DNA from: Hanleya hanleyi
Lineage: Eukaryota; Mollusca; Polyplacophora; Lepidopleurida; Hanleyidae
Length of the DNA: 64,000 nt
Reading direction: 5' to 3'
NCBI GenBank assembly: GCA_036873755.1
Contig: JAVTVY010018892.1
Span: 1-64,000, forward strand
Shown: positions 1-11,621 of the stretch, one piece after another
Position numbering within the stretch: the first letter of the stretch is position 1
Layout: every line of letters begins with the position of its first letter
Program-made: the position numbers and the translations under genes
Notes under the pieces: generated by a model
Told to the model about the DNA's origin: nothing
The model's database searches: none
What the model saw: the letters and a program-made list of their open reading frames with translations, nothing else

Positions 1-1138
1 TTATTAAGAGATGTCATATAAGAATAATCAGATTGAAACAGAGCAGCAAAAAAATAGACCAGCAACACTAGTCAAGAGTCATGTCCGTTTCAGGTGATTC
101 CGTCACCCAGATTTCGAGGCATGATTTACTGTAAATGCTGGATCATCTGTAGATTTTTCATGGATCCGTGTACAGATATCATATAGCAAACGAAACATAA
201 AAATACATGGGTGTGATCACGGAACTTCTGAGTACATGGCTTTGAATAAAAAAAGTCTTCCCAACGGCGATTCCGTCACGGTGGAATTCATGTTAGGGGT
301 GAAAAAAAATCAAGTTTTTCTTCTGTAACTATAACCAAAATATGCAGCAGGAAGGATGGCAAATCTGTACCACGCACCGTCCGTGATATACCATATAACT
401 TGCCCCGTCCCCATTACAGAAATAATTCCGTTAACGATGCATCGTTTTCCGGAGTTTCCGGAGTTTGCAGTTATTTTAAACGCCAACTAAACGAAACGGA
501 AAGCGAACCTATCTGACCTGATATAACCGAAACGAAACTGAACGATAACCGAAATAATTAGCGAAACAATAACCGAAATGGAAACCTTGCCCATAACGAA
601 AACAGAAATCAGATCGTTTAACGAACCGATAACCGAACCATTCAACGACCCGATAATCGAAACGGGTCTGTTTTAAGCTTTACCCAAACGAAACGAAACA
701 CAAATCAACCGATAAACGGAAGGAAAGCCGATCCGATAAACGTATACGAAACTTAATTGAAAGCATCTAAAAAATTGCGAGGGGAAAGCACCGTTTAACC
801 TACCAGGCTGGGAGGGGAAGAGTGTGGGGGAGGGGGGTATGCATCCGCTCCTATCAACGTTTCTACACTACCTCAGAAACAACAAAGCCCTGGGCGATTT
901 GGGGGTATGTCCGAGCCTGGGGGTGGGGGATTTCTGCTCAGCCACACTTATTTTCGTTACCCCTTAGAGGGCTGAAACTTTATATATTATATATTTTGGA
1001 CAACCTCTAAAAGACAAAGTAAAGAAATCCCAGATGGCTGCCATGATGTCATCATTTTGGACCGTTACCGCCTATTCTTTTGTACCCGATTTTCCGATGT
1101 TTTTATTCGATATTTTCTCTAATTATTTTGACAGAGAA
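1..1138. other. No gene; degenerate A/C-rich repeat at 481-735
   Basis: I see no open reading frame or RNA gene that I can support here. From about 481 to 735 the sequence is a degenerate short repeat of the type CGAAACG / GATAACCGAAA, with many diverged copies. The rest looks like ordinary AT-rich intergenic DNA. Confidence 0.6.
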
Positions 1139-1247
1139 TAATTAGTTTTGACAAAATAAATATACGTTATGCTGAACTGTAACATTTGATCCTAATTAAT
1201 TTTGACAAAATATATATACGATATGCCGAACTGTAACATTTGATCCT
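1139..1247. repeat. Two-copy 54-bp tandem repeat
   Basis: Two adjacent copies of a 54-bp unit start at 1139 and 1193. Both run from TAATTA(G/A)TTTTGACAAA to GTAACATTTGATCC with only a few substitutions. No coding content is seen. Confidence 0.85.
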
Positions 1248-1300
1248 AACCTGGTTTAGAACATGACGTCAGTGTGACAACTTTTTTTTACATTTCCTTT

Positions 1301-1480
1301 GTGAGTGAGTTAGTGAATATGATTTAAAGTCGCTTTCAACAATATTTCAGTTATATTGCGACATTTGGTTTCTATTCCTTTTAACACACGGAACCCCACG
1401 CGTGCCTCAGTTAGTCGCCTCTTACGAAAAGTTGTCTTGAGGACCTGAGGCCTATTCTTACCATGACCTGGGGTGTGCAC
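1301..1480 (+). repeat. Degraded mollusc-type dispersed repeat
   Basis: The segment opens with GTGAGTGAGTTAGTGA, runs through CGCTTTCAACAATATTTCAG and TTAGTCGCCTCTTACGA, and ends near GAGGCCTATTCTTACC. These blocks occur in this order in a short dispersed repeat I recognise from gastropod and other mollusc genomes. This copy is diverged and its central part is shortened. The identification is from memory of the family and supports a molluscan source. Confidence 0.5.
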
Positions 1481-2447
1481 AACGACACTCCAGGTCAACA
1501 ACGGGAGCCCCACGGGGCTTATATATATTGTAGGAAGTTTCAGCCCCCTAGCCCAAGGAGTAAGAAAACTATTGGGAGGGGGAGGTTGTCAATATTGGGT
1601 AGGCCGCAAATGGCTCTGTTCAGTTTTAGTTAATGAAATTCCATATAGGTTGAATGCTCGAAAAAGAGGAAGTTTACATGACAGTAAAAATAGAGAAAAC
1701 TCTATAGACGAAATATTTTAAGTCCTTTGATATTTGAGTTCTAGTCCACATCATGAAAAACACAATCTGTAATTGTGTGATGCTCATACAATAGACCCAA
1801 ATTTTAAAAAAAATCATCTTCTTAAAATTACGACATGGAATTTTCTCTGTTGAAGATATATACAACGTAGTTATGGTATTTCTGGTAAATATTATTCAAA
1901 GAAACCAAAACGAATTTTTACACAGGTCTGGGTAAGTTCCAAAATTTTTCAACTGTTGAGTGAAGATTTCTTGAAACAATTTCAGGTTGGTCAACAGGTT
2001 GTGCTTTATTTAATAGGTTAGAGGTACATCCGATAAGTGCATCAATATCAAATTAGTATCAATGCAAGCAAATATAGAACAGCTGTCCCCTACTTTGGGG
2101 AAATATCAGAAGAAATGGCTATGGTCGCGTTATAACGTATAGTTCCAAAGGCTGCCGGACAGACCATATTCATGAATCATTACAAAAATTCCGCGCTATG
2201 TTTTCTGACTGATTTTCACTGAAAATAAAAGAGAAACACCCCAATTCGACATATCCAATGTGAAAACGCCTAGCAGCTCAATAATTTAGATAATCATGGT
2301 AATATAGGCTCGCGTACGTGTAGAGTGGCCCCATGACGTTCAAAACGTCAGCCTGCGCCGGTTCCGACTTATGGCACGGTGCCAAGTGCGCAGGAAACGA
2401 TGACGTCATGCGTACGCGTTGACGTTAAACGTGTAACTAAACCTCTC
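1481..2447. other. No gene seen
   Basis: AT-rich sequence without a supportable gene. Short reading frames near 1473-1865 have no recognisable domain and overlap on opposite strands. From about 2300 the sequence becomes richer in CG and ACGT motifs as it approaches the inverted-repeat element. Confidence 0.55.
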
Positions 2448-3245
2448 TAATGTTAAGGGATAGAACGCGACGCGACGTCGCTCTGTTTAAACGCGACGTC
2501 GCCCGCGACGTCGCTAGTAACGTCGCCCTTCCCGTCGCCTTCCGGTATTTTAGCACAAAATCGATCTGCGCATGCTTAGGGAGCAGCTATTGCGATGTGT
2601 ATCGTATGGCGAGGCCGTCATTTCATGAATGATCTCTGCCACTATCGATGAAGAAAATGTCAGCGTAAATGAATAATGATTATCCTGCATTATCGTATAG
2701 CTTTTAAATGGTGTTAAATATTAGTCCATGCTTGGAATGATGCCTGTTATGAAGTTATCTCTCGGAAAGTCTGCAACTCGCTGTGTTGTACTGTACAAAT
2801 TATATCTTCGCTTCCAAACAATATACGCAACCCTCACATCCGTACATCGTCTTGAATTTCTTTATTCCCATTGGATTTACGCGTGTATGTGGGTGTGGCT
2901 TTTCTGTGTGCTTTTATGTGTTTGTCTTTTTCAGTTGTTCTTACAGTATACCTCCTTATGTGACCACATTTACCAGGCCGTTGAAAATATCCTTTTATTT
3001 ACTGCTGTCCAACACTGTATACCGTTACTTAACCTGTCACGTCCTGACAGATTGTAGTGTAGATCTATAAGCTTTCAATTTAGCGGAGAGAGATTGTCCT
3101 AGAACTCCAAAAAAAAAAAAAAAAATTATGATGGAATTGAAGTTATTTTGTTTTTTCTACTCTTTCTAAGAACTGACTGAAGAATATTAGTACTTCTGCA
3201 CTCTTTAAATCGTCCGACATTTCCACGATCGTTCTAGACGATTGA
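2448..3245 (+). repeat. Left terminal inverted repeat of element A
   Basis: About 800 bp, matching 6523-7320 in reverse orientation. The outer 100 bp is an imperfect GACGTCG/GCGACG array. The inner part is AT-rich. The open frames of about 100 codons in both arms are frame-shifted against each other, so I do not treat them as genes. Confidence 0.75.
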
Positions 3246-6200
3246 AGTTGAGATTCAGGACGAGTTCTTGGAGTTCGAATAAGTTGCTCTTAACTGCAGA
3301 GATTCTTTCCTCATTTTCAAGAAAAACAAATCATTCTTGAAACACAATTGTCGTCAAATGGCCTGAACAAAACCTGGAACAAAATCCATGAATTATTTTA
3401 AGAGTGCATATCAACGAGATTTGAATTTTTCTTGAAATTGAGGAAAGAACCCCTGCAGTTACAAGGACGTAGACAAGTTTTCAGATTTGGGGCGGGGGGG
3501 GGAGGGGGGAGCTATACTATGACAGCACAATAAGGCGAGGGTCCAGGGGCCGCCTAGGCCCCGGAAGCTCCAGGATCCCAGATGACTGGAGATGCGTTCT
3601 TGGCCTTTCTCAGTGAATAAAACTCAACATTAAAACGCACACGTTGTAACCAGTTTTTTTGTGTCTTTTCTTGCTTTTATGTGTGGGTATTTTCTTTCCA
3701 GGGTTATTAAACCTCAAATTTGGTCAACACAAAAAACGTTGTGCAAACTAATTAGCTCAGCGACTCATCCAGGTTGTGGTTTTGGAGGGAATACGTGTTT
3801 CGTACATTTTGGAGGGAATTTATACAGTAGTTTTGTGGGTTCCGAATCACGGTGACTTGCGGATCACTTTCCTAATGAACGCCTTATATTTCTTGCAATA
3901 AAGCATCTGTGTAAATCTTTTCTATTTTTATTGGAACGTCTGTTTCTGTGGACCCAAATAAATGTCGAACAACCGACCTGCGTTGTTTGTTTCTCGTTCA
4001 ATTCGGCATGGTAATGCTTCCAGTACCACGCAATGGCAAATTCACGCTGGGACAAAAACGCGTGTGATTTCTTAAGTGTTGAATCTTTAAGTGGTAATTT
4101 CAGTATTCGTTCAGTTTTCAGTGACTGAATCATATTAATGGTCAAACACAATATCTAATGATTTGCGATAACCCTTAACTCGCCAGCATTGTAACATAAT
4201 GCGGCATTAGAGATGTCAATTCCGGATTACAAATTGTGATATTGAAGACTGCACACGGACAAATGTCTCTTGGGCAAAGTTATTGCTTTAGAATAATTTT
4301 AGACCACAGAACGGGATAGTCTTCACCCCCCCCCCTTCCCCCACCCCACCACACACATACCAAAGATTTCAAAATTAAAGATTTCATTATTAAAATTGGG
4401 AAAATATATCTGTGTGTCCTTTCCTCTATTTTCTTTTGTCCAAATATAGATGCTAAATAGATGTCCGATGTCTACTTTTATATATTGTAATCTTGAATAT
4501 GCGAGTAGAATTCGTTCAGCTGTAAGAAACACGATGGAACGTGTGTGTAACTTTCTTAAATTTGAATCTGAATTCCATGCAGTATATCAGGTCAGATGGG
4601 GAAACATTTTCGACAGGTTTCTATTGAACCAGGTCCGTCAGGTTCAATCTTAAATGAATGGTGTCGTCCGTGAACAAATAACGAACTATCGAAATCCTGA
4701 GAGAATTAATTTAATTAGTGAGGATAATTTGCGTATATGGCATGGTCAGACAGATCAGGCCGTCGTTGTCTATGAAAAATATCTGCCTCAGTAATGGCAA
4801 TCCAACAAAGTCCAAGCATGTGATACATCATTTTTCACCTATTGGGATATTGGTGATAGATGACCACTCAGGCTTTACAAAAAATATATATATATATATA
4901 TATTCTCAGCGGCTGTAACGACCGCTAGATGGCGTGATCCGCTTCTTACCAAAGTGATTCGCAACTGCCCGCGCTGGTGCACTGAGACGGACATGATTTT
5001 CTCATTGATTTACAAGTTCGATTAGAGAATTTGATACATGCAATTATCGACGACAGATTTTCGTAGAAAATAAGGCCAAGAATCACTCTCAACTCTTAAC
5101 AACACGAGCGCCAGCAGTCTAGATGTAAAAGGCGATTCGGAACTCCCCTATTAACTGTATGCTTAAACATGCCTCGTTTCCTCTGCTTGACCACTTTCCC
5201 CTCTGACAAACACGCAGTGGGGAATATGTACCGTATTTCACAAACACGTCTATTTTTTGTTTGTCTTACAAATATTTGGGGCGGGGGGGGGGGGCATGCC
5301 CCCCTTGTCTACGGTCATGAGTTAAGAGCAACTTACCCGAACTCCAAGAACTCGTCTTAAAGGAGGTGTTCGGTTTGACCGTCTTTTTTTCCTTAGAGTG
5401 TTGCGTTTATAAACCGAAAATATAATTTCCTCTCGTTCACTTGAAAAGTTATTAGCTTGAGAGAGAAAATACTGAATTTTCATATTCTCAATTTTCACCG
5501 AGAAGAGATTTGTCAAAAAAATATTACGAGTATTAGAAAATAAGCATTTGTTTGTTTTTGCAATTTTTGGCGATATTCTTGAAGGGAATTCCCTTCATAT
5601 ATAAAATATGACGCCTTTAACCAAAACGAGTCTTACATATCGAAATGCTGTGCGTTTGATCCAAAATGATACTGAAAAATCGTTTTTGTTAAAGGTGTCA
5701 TATTTTCATAATACTGAAATATGTCAAAATGCTTGTAATGCTCGTTCAACGTCATTCGGCACATGATTCTTCAAGCCGGTAATTGTAAACAGATTAGTGT
5801 CGGACTACAGACTAAATGAAACGCAACATTTTGGTTCGAATCCCCAAATCCCTGAAAACATATTTTCATTTTTTCCTTTTTTCTCCCGCACATAATCCCT
5901 TATTTTATTATAATTTGTGAATAGAATTGCACACAAACAACTCCACACACACAGTCAGACCACTTGTTCAGTGTTTGAATATTCTGACGATCCAGCAGAG
6001 CAAAAAAATAATTGTTACACCTATATAATTCCGTCTTAGGGCAGCAGAATGTTGTAACTGAATTGAAAAGTTATAAGGTTAAACTTGTCTTATATCAAGG
6101 CCTTTATTAAGGAAATGACCATCAAGAAGTGGTGACGCTTGCTTTCCCAAGTGGTAATGCATGTGCCAATATGTTTTTTTTTATTTTTTTGTTTTATTTT

Positions 6201-6522
6201 GCAGTTAGTTCCTTAATTATTGTTCGCTGAACTTTTGGCAGTGATTTTTTCAGTTTTCGAGTCGGTTTATATATTAATATAACTGATTATTGTTCGTAAA
6301 TATCTGGGTCGTTCATGAAAATATTAACGGTAACCGTATGAGAATATGAACCAGAATTTCCCATTAGACTGGCCTCGCCTGTCTGACAAAGAGACATTAC
6401 ATTATACCTGAGCATTACGTCAAAATTTACCGGCCGGCTCGGAGCGAGACAATAGAGCAACAGAGAGCAACTCTGAAGGGGAAAATATCCATCTAAAGCG
6501 AACACCACCTTTGAAGTTCAAT

Positions 6523-7320
6523 TGTCGTCAAACGTCTAGTACGATCGTGGAAATGCCGGATAATTCGAACAGTGCAGCAAAACTAATATTCTTCAATCAA
6601 TTTTTAGAAAGAATAGAGAGAACATAATTCTCAGAGTAAAATGACTTCAATTCCATCATAATTCTTTTTTTTGTTCTTCTTTTTGAGAGTTATAGGACTA
6701 TCTCTCTCTGCTAAATTGAAAGCTAAAAGATCTACTACAATCAGTCGGGACGTGACAGGTTGAGTGCCGGTATACAGTGTTGGACAGCAGTATAAATAAA
6801 GGGATATTTTCAACGCCCTGGTCAATGTAGTAACATAAGGAGGTATACTGTAAGGATATCTGAAAAATGAAAACACACAAACACATAAAAGCACACATGA
6901 AAGCCACACACACATCCACGCGTGTACGGATGTGGGGGTTGTGCATATCTTTTGGAAGCGAAAATATAATGTGTACAGTACAACACAGCGAGTTACAGAC
7001 TTTCCGAGAGATAATTTCATAACAGGAATCATTCCAAGCATGGACTAATATTTAACACCGTTTAAAAGCTATACGATAATGCAGGATAAGCATTATTAAT
7101 TTACGCCGACATTTTCTTCGTCGATAGTGGCAGAGCTGATTCGTGAAGTGGCGGCCTCACCATACGACCCACATCGCAATAGCTGCTCCTTAAGCACGCG
7201 CAGCTCGATTTTGTCCTAAAATACCGGAAGGCGACGGGAAGGGCGACGTCGCTAGCGACGTCGTGGGCGACGTCGCGTTTAAACAGAGCGACGTCGCGTC
7301 GCGTTCTATCTCTTAACATT
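6523..7320 (-). repeat. Right terminal inverted repeat of element A
   Basis: Reverse complement of the left arm with several indels. It is followed to about 7545 by two more tandem rounds of GCGACGGGAAGGGCGACG and TCTCTTAACATTATTAGAAC, so the outermost part of this arm has been duplicated in tandem. Confidence 0.75.
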
Positions 7321-7545
7321 ATAAGAACGCGACGGGAAGGGCGACGGGATGGGCGACGTCGCGAGCGACGTCGTGGGCGACGTCGCCCATCGCGTCGTGT
7401 TGATTAAAGCGACGCGCGACGCGCGACGGGAAGGGCGACGTCGTGGGCGATGTCGCGTTTAAAAAGGGCGACGTCGCGTCGCGTTCTATCTCTTAACATT
7501 ATTAGAACGCGACGGGAAGGGCGACGGGAAGGGCGACGTCGTGAC

Positions 7546-8309
7546 GCAAAAATGGCCGAAATGGAACACCATAGCTTTTGCTATTTGACGTCCTGTGTGT
7601 GTACATATATAGTTTGAACTAGTCCGATTTAATCCATCCATGTCAATAAATTATATATCACAAGATCTCCCAGCCATTAATCTATAGAGGATTTAAACAT
7701 TAAATCATGAGCTTATGAAATAAGTTATACAGGTACCCTACACCTACTCCCCCCCACCCACAAACCTTAGATCACATTTGTATGACCGTATGCACTAATC
7801 AAGGTATAATATTCACTTACATCGTTGCCAGCTCGACAGTGGGTTTGGCAGAGTTGCTCTCCAAGAAATCGTCTGTGGCTGCCATTTTCATATATATAAA
7901 TGGATGCTGTAAAAGTGTAATAGGCCTCACAGGGCCTCACTCGGCCTAGTTTTTATAATCTTTTGTGTAATAAATCCGTACGCCAACTGTTCACGGTTGA
8001 AAACTCGGGTTTAATTATATTTAATTAAGTATATAATCCATACTGGGGTGAGCACTGGTAAGGGTGTTGATAGATGGGCCCACCTATTTATACATCTACA
8101 CAATTACCTACAACAAGGACACGCTAGAAATGATTCATTACATCTGTCACCTCTACGCTGTTATTTCATCGCAAGTTCAGACATTCGTCCGCAAGGAATG
8201 TGTTCCCCCAAGACGAGAAGCTGTTAATATCCATGGAGTTATGAACAAGCTACCGTCTGGTGCCTTACGACAGCATTGGTTGTGTTAGTGATTTTTCGGT
8301 AACCAGAGC
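7546..8309. other. No gene seen
   Basis: AT-rich spacer between two elements. The 74-codon frame at 8064-8288 has no recognisable domain and I do not call it. Confidence 0.5.
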
Positions 8310-8315
8310 TTCAGA

Positions 8316-8580
8316 AGTAGTAGTAAGGCGTTAAATTCTGTCGTAAAAATGAGGGTGGGGCGTGAGAGTGCTGGCGTGACGTCACATCCGGTAGTATGAC
8401 ATCTGGGTCACATCCGGGTCACTTCCGGTGACGTCATTTCCGGTCACGTGACGGCCCAACAAGAGTGATCTCCCCCTACATAACACCACATTGACTTCCA
8501 ATGTTAATCTTCGAGCGCAGTGGACAATGTTTAACCTAATGGGAAACCCACGCATGACGTCACGATGACGTCACATCCGG
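8316..8580 (+). repeat. Left inverted repeat of element B
   Basis: Matches 11210-11463 in reverse. It contains several TGACGTCA (CRE) and CTTCCGG (ETS) motifs and the blocks GTCACGTGACGGCCCA and GACTTCCAATGTTAATCT. The same blocks recur at 45306-45515, 45880-46060 and 47365-47613, tying these elements into one family. Confidence 0.8.
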
Positions 8581-8830
8581 TCACATGACACCCGCACCTT
8601 GGTGTATCCTATGCCCTACGGACTATAGGGTACAGGGTGCACCACAGGTGCGGCACGTGCCGTGCGATGACGTCACTTCCGAGCTCCCACTACAAGAGCT
8701 CCGAGCTCCGACTCCAAGAGTTCGGCGCTCTTATACGCGCGATGACGTCACTTCCGGCGATGTCCAGTGATGACGTCACTTTCATCAAGGCTCCGGGGCC
8801 AATGGTCAGAATATGTTTGATTGGAAGGAT

Positions 8831-9093
8831 GACAATGTGTAAAGGCGTTACGTGAAGGCGACAAGGCGTTAAGATAAGGCGTTAAGGCGTTGAGATAAGG
8901 CGTTATGGCGTTGAGTCAGGCGTTACGGCGTAAAGATAGGGCGTTAAGGCGTTGAGGCGGGCGTTAAGGCGTAACGACGGGCGTTGACGGTGGCAGTTCC
9001 ATGGAATATCTAGAAAATCAGAGCTTCTGAGCTATTTCACCCGGGCATTGAAGCGTTGAGCTGGGCGTTGGCGGGGCGTTACTGTCTATAAAG
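8831..9093 (+). promoter_or_regulatory. GGCGTTA-rich leader and TATA box of zinc-finger pseudogene
   Basis: A run of degenerate AAGGCGTTA / GGGCGTTGA units leads to TATAAAG at 9087-9093, 47 bp before the ATG at 9140. The same arrangement precedes the zinc-finger genes at 52273 and 55664, so it is the ancestral promoter region of that gene. Confidence 0.6.
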
Positions 9094-9139
9094 CAAGCGT
9101 ATTCCAAAAAACGTGCACAGTCGACGTTCAAACGTCACC

Positions 9140-9372
9140 ATGGGTTATACATGCTCTGAGTGCGAACGCACGTTCACCATATGATGCGACACCAGAAGAA
9201 TATACATGGGATTGAAGACTCCAAGGAACCCACTGAAGAAGCAGATAATGATACCGAAACAGAAAGTGCTGAGAGTATATTTACTGATACGGAGTGCTTG
9301 ACCTCAGATAGTTAGCCTTCCTTCCCAAGGAAGTGAGGAAGAACCTACTTTTGGGATCGTATTTTGGGATCT
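9140..9372 (+). pseudogene. Decayed C2H2 zinc-finger gene (third copy)
   Basis: The first 13 codons match the start of the intact 190-residue zinc-finger protein at 52273-51701, including both zinc-binding cysteines (CSEC). A deletion then removes part of the finger and shifts the frame to a stop after codon 14. The acidic Ser/Thr/Glu-rich linker is still readable in another frame up to the TFGIV/FWD region, with a stop codon inside it. The whole C-terminal helical domain is missing; downstream sequence resumes at the conserved TTCTGATTGGACAAAAG and GAATAAAATG polyadenylation region. It cannot make a functional protein. Confidence 0.8.
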
Positions 9373-9545
9373 CAAAGGAAGGCTTCTGATTGGACAAAAG
9401 CATACGAGAATACGAGTAAACATACGCACGCGGCTACCCCAGCGTGTGTATAATGTACTGGAGGGGAGAATAAAATGATTGACCGGTCATCCTTGTTGTT
9501 GTTGTTCTCTTATCTGTATGATGGTAATAAGACGCAAGGGTTGGA

Positions 9546-9772
9546 CACACACACACGATCTTATATGACCACTCACACACTCACTCTCTCTCATCCACAC
9601 TCACTCACTCACTCACCATCGTTAGTGCGTCCATGCATTAAGGCGGGCGTCACTCACTCAGTCATGGACTGATGAGAGACACGTGTTAATCCCTATACGT
9701 ACAGACACCATCACACCAAAATCACTCACTCCTCCTCCTCCCTCCCTCCTCCTCCACACACACACACACAGC
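9546..9772. repeat. CA and CTCACT microsatellites
   Basis: Short CA-rich and CTCACT-type tracts (about 9546-9630) and CTCC/CACA tracts (about 9728-9770). Simple sequence only. Confidence 0.8.
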
Positions 9773-10069
9773 TATCTCTGCCATGTAGCCAGTTCGAACA
9801 AGGCCCTTATCTCCCACAAACGCACTCCATTGCACCTCCGAAACTCCCCTTTCTCTACTACTCACGAGTGAACTATAAATAGAACAGGGTTTTCCCAGAA
9901 AATTCCTGACAGTTTCTGCTTTCTGTACTACTAAACTGGATTACTTCCCTTGACTTTTCCTTCCCCGAAATTGAGAGACTACACTATCTAAACAACAGCA
10001 ACAACATTCTCATTTTCTTCTGTGAAAACATGCACCCACCCATGACTTGATCGGCCAGGAGAAGCGCTT

Positions 10070-11110
10070 CACATGGGTACCCTCTTCTACCCAGGACGCC
10101 CACTATGGGCCCACCACGACCCCAAAACGTCCCTTCCAATGCCCTTCTCCCAAAATTCCAGGTCTGTGCATGCGCAGGTAGACGATATTCCAACGACTCA
10201 CCCATCCAATCGGATGGTACTTCATGAGAGCTTCACGATGGCACCTCATACGGCCCAATCGGACAACTATTGGCCCATCTCGATCCCAAAACGTCCATTA
10301 CTAATGCCCTTTCTGTACTGCGCATTCGCAGATAGACGATGTTCTCACCCCACACCGATCCAGTCGGACGCTCCCCCACGAGCGCTTCACACTGATACCT
10401 CCAATGACCCATTCGGACCATTATGGGTCCACCTCGACCCCAAAACGCCCCTTCCAATGCCCTTCTCCCAAAATTCCAGGTCTGCGCATGCGCAGGTAGA
10501 CGATATTCCAACGGCTCACCCATCCAATCGGATGGTACTTCATGAGAGCTTCACGATGGCACCTCATACGGCCCAATCGGACAACTATTGGCCCATCTCG
10601 ATCCCAAAACGTCCATTACTAATGCCCTTTCTGTACTGCGCATTCGCAGATAGACGATGTTCTCACCCCACACCGATCCAGTCGGACGCTCCCCCACGAG
10701 CGCTTCACACTGATACCTCCAATGACCCATTCGGACCATTATGGGTCCACCTCGACCCCAAAACGCCCCTTCCAATGCCCTTTTCCCAAAATTCCCTGTC
10801 TGCGCATGCGCAAACGGACGACTCAACAGTCCAGTTGGATGGACCCCCACGAGAGCTACATGTACACGATGACACCTCATACGGCCCAATCGGACCATTA
10901 TTTGGCCACCTCGACACCAAAACGTCCATTCCAATACCTTTTTCTTCTGCGCATGCACAGAATGACTTCAGTTCCACCCCACAACCATCCAGTTGGGCGC
11001 TCCCCCACGAGAGCTTCACATTGACACCTCACACGACCCAATCGGACCACTAGGGGTCCACCAAGACCCCAAAAGGTTCACTCCGATCTGCCTGCCCAGT
11101 GCGCATGCGC
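10070..11110. repeat. Tandem array of about 155-bp units with NRF-1-like sites
   Basis: Units share GACCCCAAAACG, CACGAGAGCTTCAC, GACACCTCA and an NRF-1-like palindrome (GCGCATGCGCAG or a variant) near 10165, 10317, 10484, 10635, 10801, 10948 and 11100. A higher-order unit of 318 bp is duplicated almost perfectly (10212 and 10530). The same unit family fills the terminal repeats at 29.9-31.1, 42.9-43.3, 44.1-44.3, 46.1-46.9, 49.9-51.2 and 56.7-58.8 kb. The 326-codon frame that crosses it is not treated as a gene. Confidence 0.85.
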
Positions 11111-11209
11111 ACAGTAAATTTTTCAACAAATGACGACGCATGGCCTCGAGACCCCTCTCATCGTGTTCTACAGTTCGAGATGAAGAAAACAAGGGGCCAC
11201 ACCCTATAC

Positions 11210-11463
11210 CGCAAATGTCCATGCGTGGGTTTCCCATTAGGTTAAACATTGTCCACTGCGCCGGTAGATTAACATTGGAAGTCACTGGGGTCTTATGTAG
11301 GGGGAGATCACTCTTGCTGGGCCGTCACGTCACCGAAAGTGACCAGGATGTGACCTTTGACCAGGATGTCATGTGACCGGATGTGGCGTCATCGTGACGT
11401 CACGCCACCACTCTCGCGCCCCACCCTCATTTTTACGACAGAATTTAATGGCGTACTACTACT
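11210..11463 (-). repeat. Right inverted repeat of element B
   Basis: Reverse complement of the left end. It terminates in ACTACTACT at 11463, next to the CTCAGA copy of the duplicated target. Confidence 0.8.
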
Positions 11464-11621
11464 CTCAGATCTGTCAAAATTGCCATTCCTGCTTGATCGT
11501 ATGAACCCCGCTTTCTTCCGAATCACTCTGTGATATTCTGGTTAATTAATGTAAATGTGTTTGGTACACGAAGTGAGCCGGTCGAGTGTAGAAACGGTTC
11601 CTCTTTTGTCAATGTCAATTT

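Larger units (their letters stand above)
2448..7545. mobile_element. About 5.1-kb inverted-repeat element (element A)
   Basis: A long inverted repeat joins 2448-3245 to 6523-7320. Both arms run from AATGTTAAGRGATAGAACGC through a GACGTCG-rich array, ATTTTAGCACAAAATCGATC-like sequence and CCATGCTTGGAATGATGCCT to a region around ACGATCGT. The interior of about 3.3 kb has no recognisable gene, only a second inverted repeat (3258-3300 against 5322-5362). The right side carries extra tandem copies of the GACGTCG array (7321-7545). I could not fix a target-site duplication. It looks like a non-autonomous DNA transposon with long terminal inverted repeats; its superfamily is unknown. Confidence 0.65.
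8316..11463. mobile_element. Polinton-family non-autonomous element (element B)
   Basis: The ends are inverted repeats beginning AGTAGTAGTA, followed by TTAAATTCTGTCGTAAAAAT and a CRE/ETS-rich block. The left arm is about 8316-8580 and the right about 11210-11463. The flanks TTCAGA (8310-8315) and CTCAGA (11464-11469) form a 6-bp target-site duplication with one mismatch. Inside are a decayed C2H2 zinc-finger gene (9140-9372) and an NRF-1-motif array (10070-11110). Length is 3148 bp. It has no integrase, capsid or ATPase gene, so it would depend on a relative. Six-bp duplications and ends starting with AG are known Polinton features; assignment to that family also rests on TIR similarity to the capsid-bearing element at 29659-44604. 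Confidence 0.8.

Noticed and set aside
10073..11053. 326-codon open frame across the NRF-1-motif array
   Set aside because: It follows a 318-bp duplicated unit whose length is a multiple of three, so openness is inherited from one unit. Both strands are open, composition is repeat-driven and there is no domain.
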